A DNA stretch of 64,000 nt from Bacteroidales bacterium (GCA_017617715.1 JAFZVQ010000016.1:62001-126000), one strand, 5' to 3'; positions 53,312-61,672 are shown, counted from the stretch's first letter. Program-made: numbers and translations. The notes: generated from the sequence alone by a model not told the origin.

Positions 53312-54301
53312 CTACTTCAATCTGATATCTGCATAATTAGGATAATGGTCCGTCAGTTTGACGGTGAACCCGGCATAATCGCGCACAAAGGTCTTGACCT
53401 CAACGCAGGCAGATGGATCATATATGAAAAATTGATCTATACATCCGAATCCGTCATCGGTCTTGTTCTGCTTGCGGGAGAATCCCCCCTTGTCGCATTT
53501 ATGATGGCCACAGCGCAGGTCTCCGTGGACCGTAGCAATCTCCCAGGCGGGTTTATATCCGGCCGAAAGGGCGACTCCCAGTGCTCCGCTACGCAGGTTG
53601 CAATTCAAGTCGCCCATAAAGAAAACGGGGCAGTCATATTTCACCCGGAGCTTCTCCGCCTCGGCAATAATGTTCTTGACCTGTTGAGTGCGGGCGCTGT
53701 CGCTGCCCGCCATATTCTTTTCGCTCTTCCACCAAAGATGCGTATTGACCACAACGAACTTCTTGCCCCCCTTCTTCAACTCAAACACTGCTGTAGTGAA
53801 GGACTTGGTGCGATGGTTATTATATGGCAGCTCGTGGGGGTAATATGCTGTTTCAATCAGCTTTACGAGGGATTTGCGATAAATGATCGGGGTATAGTTA
53901 ACCTCTCCCGGCTCAGGGAAGAAAGTCAGTTTATACCCGTATTTTTTCAGTTTGGGATAAAGTTCGGCGTGCATCTTTTCCGAATACTCCTGCAAGCAGA
54001 CGACTTCCGGCATATGCGCAGTAATAACTCCTGCAAAACCCGCACTTCTGACTTCGTTGGTGCAATCCTCACCCATATCCACCCACGCCTTAGGCAATTC
54101 TTCTCTCGTGCCATCCCATTCCCAGACGTTGATGTCAAGGATACGGAGATTGGCCCCCTTTTCTTTGGGAAACAGGTATACTCCCTTTGCATTACCTAAT
54201 GAATCATAATCAGCCCTGAGCCTTTCAATGCGTCCTTGTGCATGCACGACAGCCGGCATAACAACAAGGGACGCCATCAAGAGTATCTTAATTTTTTTCA
54301 T
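53312..54301 (-). CDS. Secreted endonuclease/exonuclease/phosphatase-family protein
   Basis: 329 residues from the ATG at 54301. Signal peptide ends at VHAQ. The EEP fold shows ILDINVWEW, catalytic Glu in VVCLQEYSE, FVVVNTHLWW, FMGDLNCN and a terminal LTDHYPNYADI with the His. The metal and catalytic residues are intact. It may cut nucleic acids, lipids or inositol phosphates outside the cytoplasm. It converges on the Ntn amidase gene. A near-match -7 box (TACCTTTA) lies just upstream. Confidence 0.87.
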   Translation of the reverse strand: MKKIKILLMASLVVMPAVVHAQGRIERLRADYDSLGNAKGVYLFPKEKGANLRILDINVWEWDGTREELPKAWVDMGEDCTNEVRSAGFAGVITAHMPEVVCLQEYSEKMHAELYPKLKKYGYKLTFFPEPGEVNYTPIIYRKSLVKLIETAYYPHELPYNNHRTKSFTTAVFELKKGGKKFVVVNTHLWWKSEKNMAGSDSARTQQVKNIIAEAEKLRVKYDCPVFFMGDLNCNLRSGALGVALSAGYKPAWEIATVHGDLRCGHHKCDKGGFSRKQNKTDDGFGCIDQFFIYDPSACVEVKTFVRDYAGFTVKLTDHYPNYADIRLK

Positions 54302-54326
54302 AATATAAAGGTACATACTTTTTTAT

Positions 54327-54334
54327 TAAATTTG
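54327..54334 (+). promoter_or_regulatory. -7 box of the phospholipase D gene
   Basis: TAAATTTG fits TAnnTTTG, 38 bases before the ATG at 54373. Confidence 0.5.
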
Positions 54335-54372
54335 CAAGAATCACAGCCGATACGTATTCAGGCCCGCACAAG

Positions 54373-55686
54373 ATGAACAAGTTCCGCAAAGTATTCCGAC
54401 TCGTGTCGTTCCTGGCGCTCCCTTGCCTGCTGCTGGGATGCGGATATAGGGCCCCTATGTATAAAACTGTCGTCACGGTGGATCCGGGTACTTTTACGAG
54501 CGTGCGCGAGGATTACCGGGATCTGGCAGCCCTTCTGACCTCCGATACGGAGATGCCGCCTACCGACAGCAACACGCTGAGCATGCTTCCGGATGCCAAG
54601 GAGAAATTCGCGCTTCTGCTGGATGACATGCGGGGGGCTGAGGAATCGGTGTATATCGAGCATTTTCGCGTCCGGCTTGATTCCATCGGGACGGTATTTA
54701 CCGACATCCTTAAAGACAAAGCACACGCAGGCAAAGACGTACGCCTTATCGTGGACAAGGGTGCAAGCGTCAGGGAAGACAAGAAGGGGCATATGGCGCT
54801 CCGCGAGGACGGGGTAAAATCGTATCTCTATCACCGGCCCCGGTGGCTTCAAGATTTTATCTGGCCATCCAAAGGCGCGCACCGGGAGCACCGCAAGATT
54901 GTGCTTGTCGACGGACAGACAGCTTATATGGGCGGCAGGAACATTCAGGACAAGTATTTTCAGTGGCGGGACTGCGACATCCGGATAGCCGGGCCGGCGG
55001 TCAAGGATCTGGGCGAGGTCTTCTTGAGCACGCAGATGCAAGTGGCGCCGGATTTGCCTCCGCTGAAAATCACGGACGAGAGCGCGCGTAAGGCGGTCAA
55101 TGATTCCATCCCCGGCCTGGTCCAATACCGGCAGAAGACGGTGCAGATTATACCGGAATCGCCTTTCGACAAGCATCTCCCGATAAGGAACTGCTTCGAG
55201 TGGGCAATAAGCCACTCAAAGCACTATTTCTATTTTTACACGCCCTATACGCCGCCGCCAGAGTCAATTCTGAAGGCCCTCAAGGATGCTGCCGGACGCG
55301 GGGTGGATGTGGAATGGATTGTCCCCGGGACCAACGATGTAGGTCCGGCCAAATGGATGGGTGAGTCCCTGTACAGGGAGCTGCTTCTTGCCGGAGTGAA
55401 AATACTCGAATGGCAAGGCAGCATCCTGCACACGAAACAGTTCATATCGGATAATTACCTCACCGCTATCGGATCGGCCAATATGGACAATATGAGTTTC
55501 TTCCTCAATCTTGAGGTGGAAGCAGTCATCTACGACGAGGAGATAGCCCTTGATGCCTGCCGTTTGTTCCGGGAAGATGCTGCCGTCCGGTGCGTACCGG
55601 TCACACTTGAAGATGTGCGCCGGTGGTCTATATTCCGTAAACTCCGCAACTGGATTGCACGCGCCCTGGTCGGGAGTATTTCGTAA
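54373..55686 (+). CDS. Phospholipase D/cardiolipin synthase-like lipoprotein
   Basis: 437 residues. The lipobox CLLLGC-GY predicts lipid anchoring. Two HKD motifs are present: HREHRKIVLVDGQTAYMGG near residue 172 and HTKQFISDNYLTAIGSAN near 354, the latter with Gln-Phe in place of the usual spacing residues but His, Lys and Asp kept. Cardiolipin synthases carry the same pair. A lipoprotein form is unusual and suggests outer-membrane or periplasmic phospholipid remodelling. Confidence 0.88.
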   Translation: MNKFRKVFRLVSFLALPCLLLGCGYRAPMYKTVVTVDPGTFTSVREDYRDLAALLTSDTEMPPTDSNTLSMLPDAKEKFALLLDDMRGAEESVYIEHFRVRLDSIGTVFTDILKDKAHAGKDVRLIVDKGASVREDKKGHMALREDGVKSYLYHRPRWLQDFIWPSKGAHREHRKIVLVDGQTAYMGGRNIQDKYFQWRDCDIRIAGPAVKDLGEVFLSTQMQVAPDLPPLKITDESARKAVNDSIPGLVQYRQKTVQIIPESPFDKHLPIRNCFEWAISHSKHYFYFYTPYTPPPESILKALKDAAGRGVDVEWIVPGTNDVGPAKWMGESLYRELLLAGVKILEWQGSILHTKQFISDNYLTAIGSANMDNMSFFLNLEVEAVIYDEEIALDACRLFREDAAVRCVPVTLEDVRRWSIFRKLRNWIARALVGSIS

Positions 55687-55693
55687 GACGCCT

Positions 55694-56104
55694 TTATTTT
55701 TTCATTTTGCCAAGGCGGGCAGTCACCTTGATGGTCTTCTTCACAAAGAGGCCCTCGATACCGTCGGAAACCACAGTGAACTGGGGATACATCACGAAGT
55801 CGTAGCCGGGATGTTTCTCAAGAAGGTCATATACGGCGTACATATCATCAAGGGATGTGGTAGTGGTAACACCGTAGATAGGAGAAGTCACAGCACCGAA
55901 TTTGTTTGTGAAGATACGGGCCCAGTCGATGTTGAGGATGCGGGTTACGACAGCCTCACCGGTAACTTGCTCGGAAAGGACGTAGTCGTTGGAGTTGAGC
56001 TGGAACTGAACGATGGGCTCCTTAATAGTCTTGAGGGTGGTGGAGCAGCTGGTGGCAGCAAATGCAGTGACTGCCAGAAGGATGAATAATAATGCTTTTT
56101 TCAT
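55694..56104 (-). CDS. Small lipoprotein of unknown function
   Basis: 136 residues. Lipobox FAATSC gives Cys20. The mature protein is a mixed alpha/beta domain of about 115 residues (VTRILNIDWARIFTNKFG, LLEKHPGYDFVMYPQF) with no recognised motif. It has a consensus promoter and stands alone. Confidence 0.78.
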   Translation of the reverse strand: MKKALLFILLAVTAFAATSCSTTLKTIKEPIVQFQLNSNDYVLSEQVTGEAVVTRILNIDWARIFTNKFGAVTSPIYGVTTTTSLDDMYAVYDLLEKHPGYDFVMYPQFTVVSDGIEGLFVKKTIKVTARLGKMKK

Positions 56105-56133
56105 GATTGAAGTTAGTTATTTGGTTGTTGAGT

Positions 56134-56163
56134 CAAAGTTAATCAAAGCTTAATAATTATCAA
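56134..56163 (-). promoter_or_regulatory. Promoter of the lipoprotein at 55694
   Basis: On the minus strand TTG (56161-56163), 19 bases, TAACTTTG (56134-56141). The leader is about 25 bases. Confidence 0.72.
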
Positions 56164-56207
56164 ACCTTAGAGTGTTTTTTTTATTCAAGCGATACCGCTA
56201 TGGCAAA

Positions 56208-56843
56208 CTACAGGATAAGGTCCTCTACACGGATTTTGGGAACGTAGTGGACGCCGTTTTTGCGGTAATAACGGAGATCGGCGCCCTCGGGAACATCTGT
56301 CAGTTCTATTCTGTCCGTGCCTTTGCCGATGGCAAGAACGGCAAAAGGCTCGAGAGGAAGGCCAAGGGCGTCTTTTACTTCCTGGCGATCGAAAGCTCTT
56401 ACGATCAGGGCGTTAAGTCCAATCTCCACCGCTTTGAGAGCCATGCTCTGCAGGGCGATTCCAAGGTCGATGTCCACGGACGGCGACTCGGGCACCGCAG
56501 AGCACACAACGATAAACGCCTGCGGTTCCGTGCCGGCCAAAGGCAGTTTCAACTCGGGGAGCATAGCGCCGAGGTGCAGGAAACGGCAAAAATCCTCTCC
56601 TCCGGACGCCGCATCAAGCAGTTTGAACCGGAAAGGCTGGCCATTCTTGCTTGACGGGATCTTGCCCGCTACGGACACTATTGCCTCCAGCTGACGCATT
56701 GCGACCACGTATGACTTGTCGAACCCTCTGTGGCTGCGATTGCGCAACAGGAGAGTATCAAGCGAAGGAGTATTACGGCGCACCACCATGCGGCCCGACG
56801 CCCGAAGCTCCTCGGCACGCCTTTCAAGATAATTGTCTGCCAT
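56208..56843 (-). CDS. Nitroreductase-family flavoprotein
   Basis: 211 residues from the ATG at 56843; a GTG lies two codons earlier. Family marks are the N-terminal NRSHRGFDKSYVV (the SxR flavin-binding block), GKIPSSKNGQPFRF, and GIALQSMALKAVEIGLNALIV. It likely binds FMN and uses NAD(P)H to reduce quinones or nitro compounds. The true substrate is unknown. Confidence 0.86.
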   Translation of the reverse strand: MADNYLERRAEELRASGRMVVRRNTPSLDTLLLRNRSHRGFDKSYVVAMRQLEAIVSVAGKIPSSKNGQPFRFKLLDAASGGEDFCRFLHLGAMLPELKLPLAGTEPQAFIVVCSAVPESPSVDIDLGIALQSMALKAVEIGLNALIVRAFDRQEVKDALGLPLEPFAVLAIGKGTDRIELTDVPEGADLRYYRKNGVHYVPKIRVEDLIL

Positions 56844-56861
56844 TGTCACTTTTGATTCCTA

Positions 56862-56869
56862 CAAATATA
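56862..56869 (-). promoter_or_regulatory. -7 box of the nitroreductase gene
   Basis: TATATTTG on the minus strand, 18 bases before the ATG at 56843 and directly after the stop of the WG-repeat gene. Confidence 0.55.
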
Positions 56870-56872
56870 CAG

Positions 56873-57910
56873 TTACAGATACTTCGCGTTGTCCGACTCA
56901 TCCAGATACCAGAAAAGCTCTTTCTCTCTGTCCCACCAGAGCTCCGGATAAGCAGGGGAAACAGACCAGTTGCCCTTACGGTCGATAAGGCCCCACTTTC
57001 GGGTCTTGACGTCTTTAACTATAGCAAGTTCACCTTTTGGGGTCTTTTGGAATACTATCTGCGCCCTGCCGGGATTAGCGAAGCGAACCGGTATCTGCAC
57101 ACGGCCGAGGGTGTCTATCATTCCGAGTTTCGAGCCGCTGCGGACACTTGTCCACGGGCGGTCGTCATCATCCTCGGCGAAATCATAGACACTGCGGGAA
57201 TAATATGCGCGGTTGTTAAAGTCGAACACCTCGTCCCACTTGCACGGGATTACCTGGCGGCCATTGCGGTTCAGGAAGCCCCATAGATTCCCGCCATCCG
57301 CCCCGGCGCGAGCAACGGCCACAAAACCGTTGTGGAAATGCCTGGCGTCGGAGAAATTCCAGAAACGCTTTCCAAGCAGATAGGGACGTATTTCCTTTTT
57401 AAGAGAAAGCATTATCTCGTCCGAAAAATCTGCCGGATTACTCGCGACGACCATCTCCCTGCCCTCGTCGGCCTGGGCCTTCACCGAAGCAATCATTTGC
57501 TTCCGGCTTTGCTCCTTTTGATTGTCTATGTCATCCAGCTGCTGCTGCAATTCCTTTCGCTCCTCAGCGCCCAGGCCGGGCTGGGCGAGCATTTGTTTCA
57601 GGCTCTCCTTATAGCTGTCCCACATCACATCGTTATCACGAATGGCCTTTTCAACCTCCGGATTTGTCTCCAACCGGGACATCTCCTTCCCGGCCATGAA
57701 GGCGCCGCGCTGATTATATAGCTCCGCATATCGGTTAATCAGTTCCATTCCCTTTTCCGCATCCTTTGATTGAGTGTCAATCCAGCCCCAGCGCAGAGTA
57801 TCCGAAGCATTGACCTTTTCAAAATCCACTGTAACATATCGCTCCTGCTCCTGAGCCATAGCCCCCAGCCAAAGAAGAAGCATTAAAGAGAGGGTAATAA
57901 TACGTTTCAT
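56873..57910 (-). CDS. Secreted WG-repeat protein
   Basis: 345 residues. A signal peptide ends at AMAQ. Residues 60-160 are charged and helical. The C-terminal half has WG-type repeats: LWGFLNRNGRQVIPCKWDEV, GMIDTLGRVQIPVRF and WGLIDRKGNWSVSPAY. Such repeats form beta-propeller or solenoid binding surfaces. It starts 17 bases after the LD-carboxypeptidase remnant gene, so they may be co-transcribed. Confidence 0.82.
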   Translation of the reverse strand: MKRIITLSLMLLLWLGAMAQEQERYVTVDFEKVNASDTLRWGWIDTQSKDAEKGMELINRYAELYNQRGAFMAGKEMSRLETNPEVEKAIRDNDVMWDSYKESLKQMLAQPGLGAEERKELQQQLDDIDNQKEQSRKQMIASVKAQADEGREMVVASNPADFSDEIMLSLKKEIRPYLLGKRFWNFSDARHFHNGFVAVARAGADGGNLWGFLNRNGRQVIPCKWDEVFDFNNRAYYSRSVYDFAEDDDDRPWTSVRSGSKLGMIDTLGRVQIPVRFANPGRAQIVFQKTPKGELAIVKDVKTRKWGLIDRKGNWSVSPAYPELWWDREKELFWYLDESDNAKYL

Positions 57911-57927
57911 CGAATCATTTCTTATAA

Positions 57928-58554
57928 TTAATTCGCAGCGGCTTCTGCGGTCTTGACAGTCTGCTGCTCTCCTTTCACGTTGAACTGGAGGGTGGCACCG
58001 TCGGGACGGACATCGATGGTGACAGGAGCACCCATGATCATCGGAAGGTTCACATCACCGTGACCGGCGGGAAAACCGCATAAGACGGGGATGCCCCAAT
58101 CTTTGAGATAGTTACAGAGCATCGCTTCCACGCTTTCCTGGTTGAACTCCGTTCCGCAATCGGTGAATTCTCCCAGAATAACGCCCTTGCAGCGGTCCAG
58201 CACTCTGTTTATCGCCAGGATGTTGAACTGTCGGTCAATGTTGTGCATGGATTCCTCCACCTCTTCAATGAAAAGGATGATGTCCTCGCCAAGGGTAGCG
58301 TCTGCCTGGGTGCCCAGATTGGGGGCGAATGTGCAGATATTGCCGCCTACGAGTACGCCGCTGGCTTTGCCCGTGATGTTCTGCGGATGGGCCGGGGAAA
58401 TAAGGGCAACCTTGTCGCCAGCCTTGAGAAACTCGGGCTGTCTGCAGTTCAGCGTAACGGAGCTGCCCGATAACTGGTCCGGGTTGTCTTTGATACAAGC
58501 TACGGCAATACTCGCCAATAGCATCCCAATTAGAAATATCTTGATGTGTTTCAT
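57928..58554 (-). CDS. LD-carboxypeptidase (S66) with a large in-frame internal deletion
   Basis: 208 residues, against about 300-350 for the family. Lipobox IAVAC gives Cys20. The family start (EFLKAGDKVALISPAHP) runs directly into a downstream block (ITGKASGVLVGGN), so roughly 100-150 residues are absent at residues 57-60, DNA about 58380. That missing part carries the catalytic Ser. The Glu region (LFIEEVEE) and His region (GFPAGHGDVN) of the triad remain. The frame is open throughout, so it is either a recent deletion or a repurposed binding protein; peptidase activity is unlikely. Confidence 0.75.
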   Translation of the reverse strand: MKHIKIFLIGMLLASIAVACIKDNPDQLSGSSVTLNCRQPEFLKAGDKVALISPAHPQNITGKASGVLVGGNICTFAPNLGTQADATLGEDIILFIEEVEESMHNIDRQFNILAINRVLDRCKGVILGEFTDCGTEFNQESVEAMLCNYLKDWGIPVLCGFPAGHGDVNLPMIMGAPVTIDVRPDGATLQFNVKGEQQTVKTAEAAAN

Positions 58555-58575
58555 GCTGTGAAAGCCCCCTTCCTG

Positions 58576-59685
58576 TTAATCCGACAGGATAGTCATCAAA
58601 TCTGTGTTAAACCAAATATACTCTTTCCCAACCTTTTCTTTGGTCAGCATACCTAATGATTCAAGTTGGGATAAATATTTTTTGGCCGTGTTAACGCTCC
58701 TTATCTTTTCAGATAGCAGGTTCCTGGGCCGGATATATGGCTGCTCAAATAGTTTGGGAATGTCCATTCTTCCTACAGGAAAACGACTCTCGAGCATCAT
58801 CGCCTGGGTCTTTTCCATTAAAGTCTTGATCCGGAGTATTTTGTCTGTAGTGTATTCAACCGTTTGGGATACTGCTTCCAGCATATATAGAATCCATGGC
58901 TTCCAAAGAAGAGTACCGGTTACGCCGTTCAGTTTCCAATAATAGTCATCCTTATTCTGAAGAAGGTATGCACTAAGGTACAAAATGGGTAAATCCAGAA
59001 GTTGTTTCTGTATCAGGTACAGGATGCAAAGAATCCTGCCGGTTCTGCCATTGCCGTCCCGGAACGGATGGATCGCTTCAAACTGATAATGAGCCATGAC
59101 CATCTTCAAAAGTGAATCTATCGGATACTTTGCATCATCATTCAGAAACTCCAAGAGCTCTGCCATCTTCTTTTCAACGACTCCCTTGCCGCGTGGCGGG
59201 GTGTAGACAGTTTCGGCAACCAGAGATCCCCATCCTCTCTTTTTTATTACCACTTCGGCCTGATAGGGGCGAATGCCGTCGTGAGTCTTTTTGACCTCCC
59301 GGTATATATCGATAATCGTGTCGATGGTCAGCGTCTTTTCTCTCGTGATTTTCTGATAACCCTTCCATAATGCTTCCAGATAATGGAGTATTTCTTTGGC
59401 TGGTCCTTCCAGATAATCATCTCCTTGATACGATAGAGACCGATAGAGTTCGTCATCTGTGGTAAAGATATTCTCAATAGCACTACTGGCCTTGGCTTCT
59501 CGCAAAGCAATCGTGTTTATGAAAATGGACTGGTTGGGGAGCGTGGATGCCAGCCCCTTCAGTTCTGCAAGACGGCGGCTGGCTGTCATCAGTTTGTTCA
59601 GTACTTCCTCATCGCGATACAGCTCTGTAGCGGGAGGAAGAGGTGGCAATTGGTTGTAAGGCACATTACGGTCGTATGCTTCCAT
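58576..59685 (-). CDS. Fic-family AMP-transferase with N-terminal self-inhibition motif
   Basis: 369 residues from the ATG at 59685; the frame extends to a TTG upstream. The Fic motif HPFRDGNGRTGR is complete (His206). An inhibitory helix SSAIEN at 67-72 fits [S/T]xxxE[G/N], so this is a class II Fic protein. A winged-helix-like domain follows at the C-terminus (YLSQLESLGMLTKEKVGKEY). Such proteins AMPylate target proteins. No separate antitoxin gene is adjacent, as expected when the inhibitor is built in. Confidence 0.92.
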   Translation of the reverse strand: MEAYDRNVPYNQLPPLPPATELYRDEEVLNKLMTASRRLAELKGLASTLPNQSIFINTIALREAKASSAIENIFTTDDELYRSLSYQGDDYLEGPAKEILHYLEALWKGYQKITREKTLTIDTIIDIYREVKKTHDGIRPYQAEVVIKKRGWGSLVAETVYTPPRGKGVVEKKMAELLEFLNDDAKYPIDSLLKMVMAHYQFEAIHPFRDGNGRTGRILCILYLIQKQLLDLPILYLSAYLLQNKDDYYWKLNGVTGTLLWKPWILYMLEAVSQTVEYTTDKILRIKTLMEKTQAMMLESRFPVGRMDIPKLFEQPYIRPRNLLSEKIRSVNTAKKYLSQLESLGMLTKEKVGKEYIWFNTDLMTILSD

Positions 59686-59710
59686 TTTTGATAGCCTCTC
59701 TTTCAAGTGT

Positions 59711-59718
59711 CAAAAATA
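59711..59718 (-). promoter_or_regulatory. -7 box of the fic gene
   Basis: TATTTTTG on the minus strand, 25 bases before the ATG at 59685. Confidence 0.5.
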
Positions 59719-59915
59719 AGGAAAAATTGACAGAAATATAATAATCTGTCGAAAATTCGTGTATTTCTAGTCAGTTCATCAAAGATACGATTAATGCGAG
59801 TTTGTTATGAACAGCATTGGCGCCCTTGGAAAGGACATCAACGGCCACAACCGCGGCGTCACCTCCTGGCCCGGCTGCCACCAGAATTAGTTTCCGAGAA
59901 GCCCAACGATTTAAT
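59719..59915. other. Gene-free stretch with a short GC-rich island
   Basis: Between fic and the ATPase repeats. 59815-59885 is GC-rich between AT-rich flanks. On the minus strand it reads like a protein tail (RKLILVAAGPGGDAAVVAVD, ending VSLMN and a stop near 59771), but it has no start or promoter. It may be the end of a lost gene. Nothing else is recognised. Confidence 0.3.
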
Positions 59916-59960
59916 ACACAAGTTTGTGTTACACAAGTTTGTGTTGCACAAGTTTGTGTA
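59916..59960 (+). repeat. Three 15-base direct repeats (iterons) before the ATPase gene
   Basis: ACACAAGTTTGTGTT at 59916-59930 and 59931-59945, and GCACAAGTTTGTGTA at 59946-59960. Each unit is itself a dyad, with CACAA and TTGTG arms. The third overlaps the -33 TTG of the ATPase promoter, so a bound protein would block or recruit polymerase. Confidence 0.8.
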
Positions 59961-59984
59961 ATTATAAATAATTGATTATCTTTG
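59954..59984 (+). promoter_or_regulatory. Promoter of the ATPase gene
   Basis: TTG (59954-59956) inside the third repeat, 20 bases, TATCTTTG (59977-59984). The ATG follows 13 bases later. Confidence 0.72.
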
Positions 59985-59997
59985 CAAAAAAAGAAAT

Positions 59998-61119
59998 ATG
60001 GAACAACCTTTTGTATTCGGTGTGCCTGCGACATCCCCGCATTTTATCGGTAGAGAAAAAGAAATGGCCAGGCTGGGATCAAATATGCGTTATGGTGTCA
60101 ATACCGTCCTGATGTCTCCGAGACGTTGGGGAAAGACATCACTCGTCAACAGGGTTGTAAGTTCTCTCAATGAGAACAGCATTATAGTCGTTCAGATGGA
60201 TATATTTGCATGCAGGAGCGAGTATGACTTTTATAATACTTTTTCTTCTGCCATCCTGCATCAGACCTCATCCAAGATAGAAGAATGGAAGGATTTGGCC
60301 GTTGGTTTCATCGAAAGGCTGACACCGAAGATATCTGTCTCTCCCGAACCTGGCGTGGAGTATTCCGTATCATTGGGTATTACGCCCAAAACTCATTCTC
60401 CGGAAGAAGTGCTCTCTTTGCCTCAGAAGATCGCAGAAAGAAAGAATTGTCACATGGTCATTTGCATCGATGAGTTTCAGCAAATTGGAGAATTTCCCGA
60501 TTCTATGGAAGTACAAAAAAAACTAAGAGGGGTGTGGCAGCATCAAAAAAGTGTCTCCTATTGTCTATATGGCAGCAAACTCCATATGATGAGCAAACTG
60601 TTTCTCAAAAAGAGTTATCCCTTTTACAGGTTTGGCGATGTCCTGAATCTTGACCCCATTCCGCTTCAGACTTGGGCACCATATATTCAAGGTCGTTTTA
60701 TGGAATTCGGGAAGCAGATTGACATGAAATATGTCCAGAGAATCTGCGAAACAGTTGATTATCAAGCTTCTTATGTTCAGCAGTTGTCATACTCCGTTTT
60801 CCTTATTTCGGATTTGGAAGTAACTGATGAATCTTTTTCCAAAGCCCTGGAGGATCTTATAGCACAGAACAGCAACGTGTTTATAGAGCAGACACAATCC
60901 CTGACCACGTATCAAATAAATTTTCTAAGAGCGGTACTTGATGGCGTATCAACCGGTTTCGGAGAGTCAGCAATCCGTGAACAGTACAATCTTGGGTCCG
61001 CCTCAAACATTACTCGCTTAAAGAGTACGATGGTGGATAAAGAATTAGTCGAAATCACCAATATGGGGATCATTATCAGCGACCCGGTATTGAAACTATG
61101 GCTCAGGAAAGTATTATAA
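59998..61119 (+). CDS. ATPase_2/AAA-type ATP-binding protein with winged-helix C-terminus
   Basis: 373 residues. N-terminal FIGREKEMARL is followed by a Walker A of the ATPase_2 type, SPRRWGKTSLV (residues 40-50), and Walker B MVICIDEFQQI near 155. The last 90 residues resemble a winged helix (NLGSASNITRLKSTMVDKEL). Such proteins are common, often transferred, in Bacteroidetes, with unknown targets; STAND-like signalling or defence roles have been suggested for relatives. The gene is AT-rich compared with the window. The three upstream repeats suggest self-control. Confidence 0.82.
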   Translation: MEQPFVFGVPATSPHFIGREKEMARLGSNMRYGVNTVLMSPRRWGKTSLVNRVVSSLNENSIIVVQMDIFACRSEYDFYNTFSSAILHQTSSKIEEWKDLAVGFIERLTPKISVSPEPGVEYSVSLGITPKTHSPEEVLSLPQKIAERKNCHMVICIDEFQQIGEFPDSMEVQKKLRGVWQHQKSVSYCLYGSKLHMMSKLFLKKSYPFYRFGDVLNLDPIPLQTWAPYIQGRFMEFGKQIDMKYVQRICETVDYQASYVQQLSYSVFLISDLEVTDESFSKALEDLIAQNSNVFIEQTQSLTTYQINFLRAVLDGVSTGFGESAIREQYNLGSASNITRLKSTMVDKELVEITNMGIIISDPVLKLWLRKVL

Positions 61120-61144
61120 CTTTTTAGAGCTTGAAAATAAGAAG

Positions 61145-61175
61145 ACGACCGTCTGAGGCTATCCCTGGCGGTCGT
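61145..61175 (+). terminator. Probable terminator of the ATPase gene
   Basis: ACGACCG (61145-61151) pairs with CGGTCGT (61169-61175) across 17 bases, followed by a moderately T-rich stretch. Confidence 0.6.
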
Positions 61176-61232
61176 TAATTGTATTAAGCTATTTTGTTAG
61201 TATTCTTGTTAGTAAGAAATGTTAGTAATAGC

Positions 61233-61496
61233 CTATCCTATGTAGCACACAGCATCTTCGGTCAAAGTCCTTTCGCATAGGCCTGAATGAGAAAACATTC
61301 CTTCAAAACTCAGGTCCTCATCAATCTGAGGCCAATGGATGCCAGAATAGGACAAATAGTAATCCTCCCGTTGTTCCTTGCTTGCGTTATTCAGGCGCTC
61401 CCACATAGCAAAGGGGTAACTCGCCACTAGACCATCTCGGGTCTTGGCGTATACCCGGGCATCGTCCACCCATACTTTGTCGATAAAGCGCTGCAT
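61233..61496 (-). CDS. DUF2442 domain protein
   Basis: 87 residues. Typical pattern: VWVDDARVYAKTRDGLVASY, FAMWERLNNAS, QREDYYLSYSGIHWPQIDEDLSF. DUF2442 proteins are usually encoded next to a DUF4160 gene and are suspected toxin-antitoxin-like pairs. Here the DUF4160 partner upstream is broken. The function is unproven. Confidence 0.85.
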   Translation of the reverse strand: MQRFIDKVWVDDARVYAKTRDGLVASYPFAMWERLNNASKEQREDYYLSYSGIHWPQIDEDLSFEGMFSHSGLCERTLTEDAVCYIG

Positions 61497-61502
61497 GCTT
61501 GC

Positions 61503-61630
61503 CTATTTCTTAAAATACTCGTTCCAGCGATCTTAATGACATCGACAATCTCCTGAATAATTCCTTCAATCATGGAAATCTTGTGCTTCTCGTATATCGG
61601 CTCATGATCATCCGAATATGCCGGCCGCAT
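61503..61630 (-). pseudogene. Degenerate DUF4160 gene
   Basis: The minus strand starts with a DUF4160-like YSDDHEPIYEKHK, jumps to a C-terminal-like IIQEIVDVIK, and then needs a one-base shift to read DRWNEYFKK and stop (61503-61505), which is the usual ending of the family. So it has an internal deletion plus a frameshift. It lies seven bases before the DUF2442 start. Confidence 0.6.
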
Positions 61631-61672
61631 AAAGCAGCCGGTTGCCGGGCTGGCTGACGCCTGGCCCGGCTA

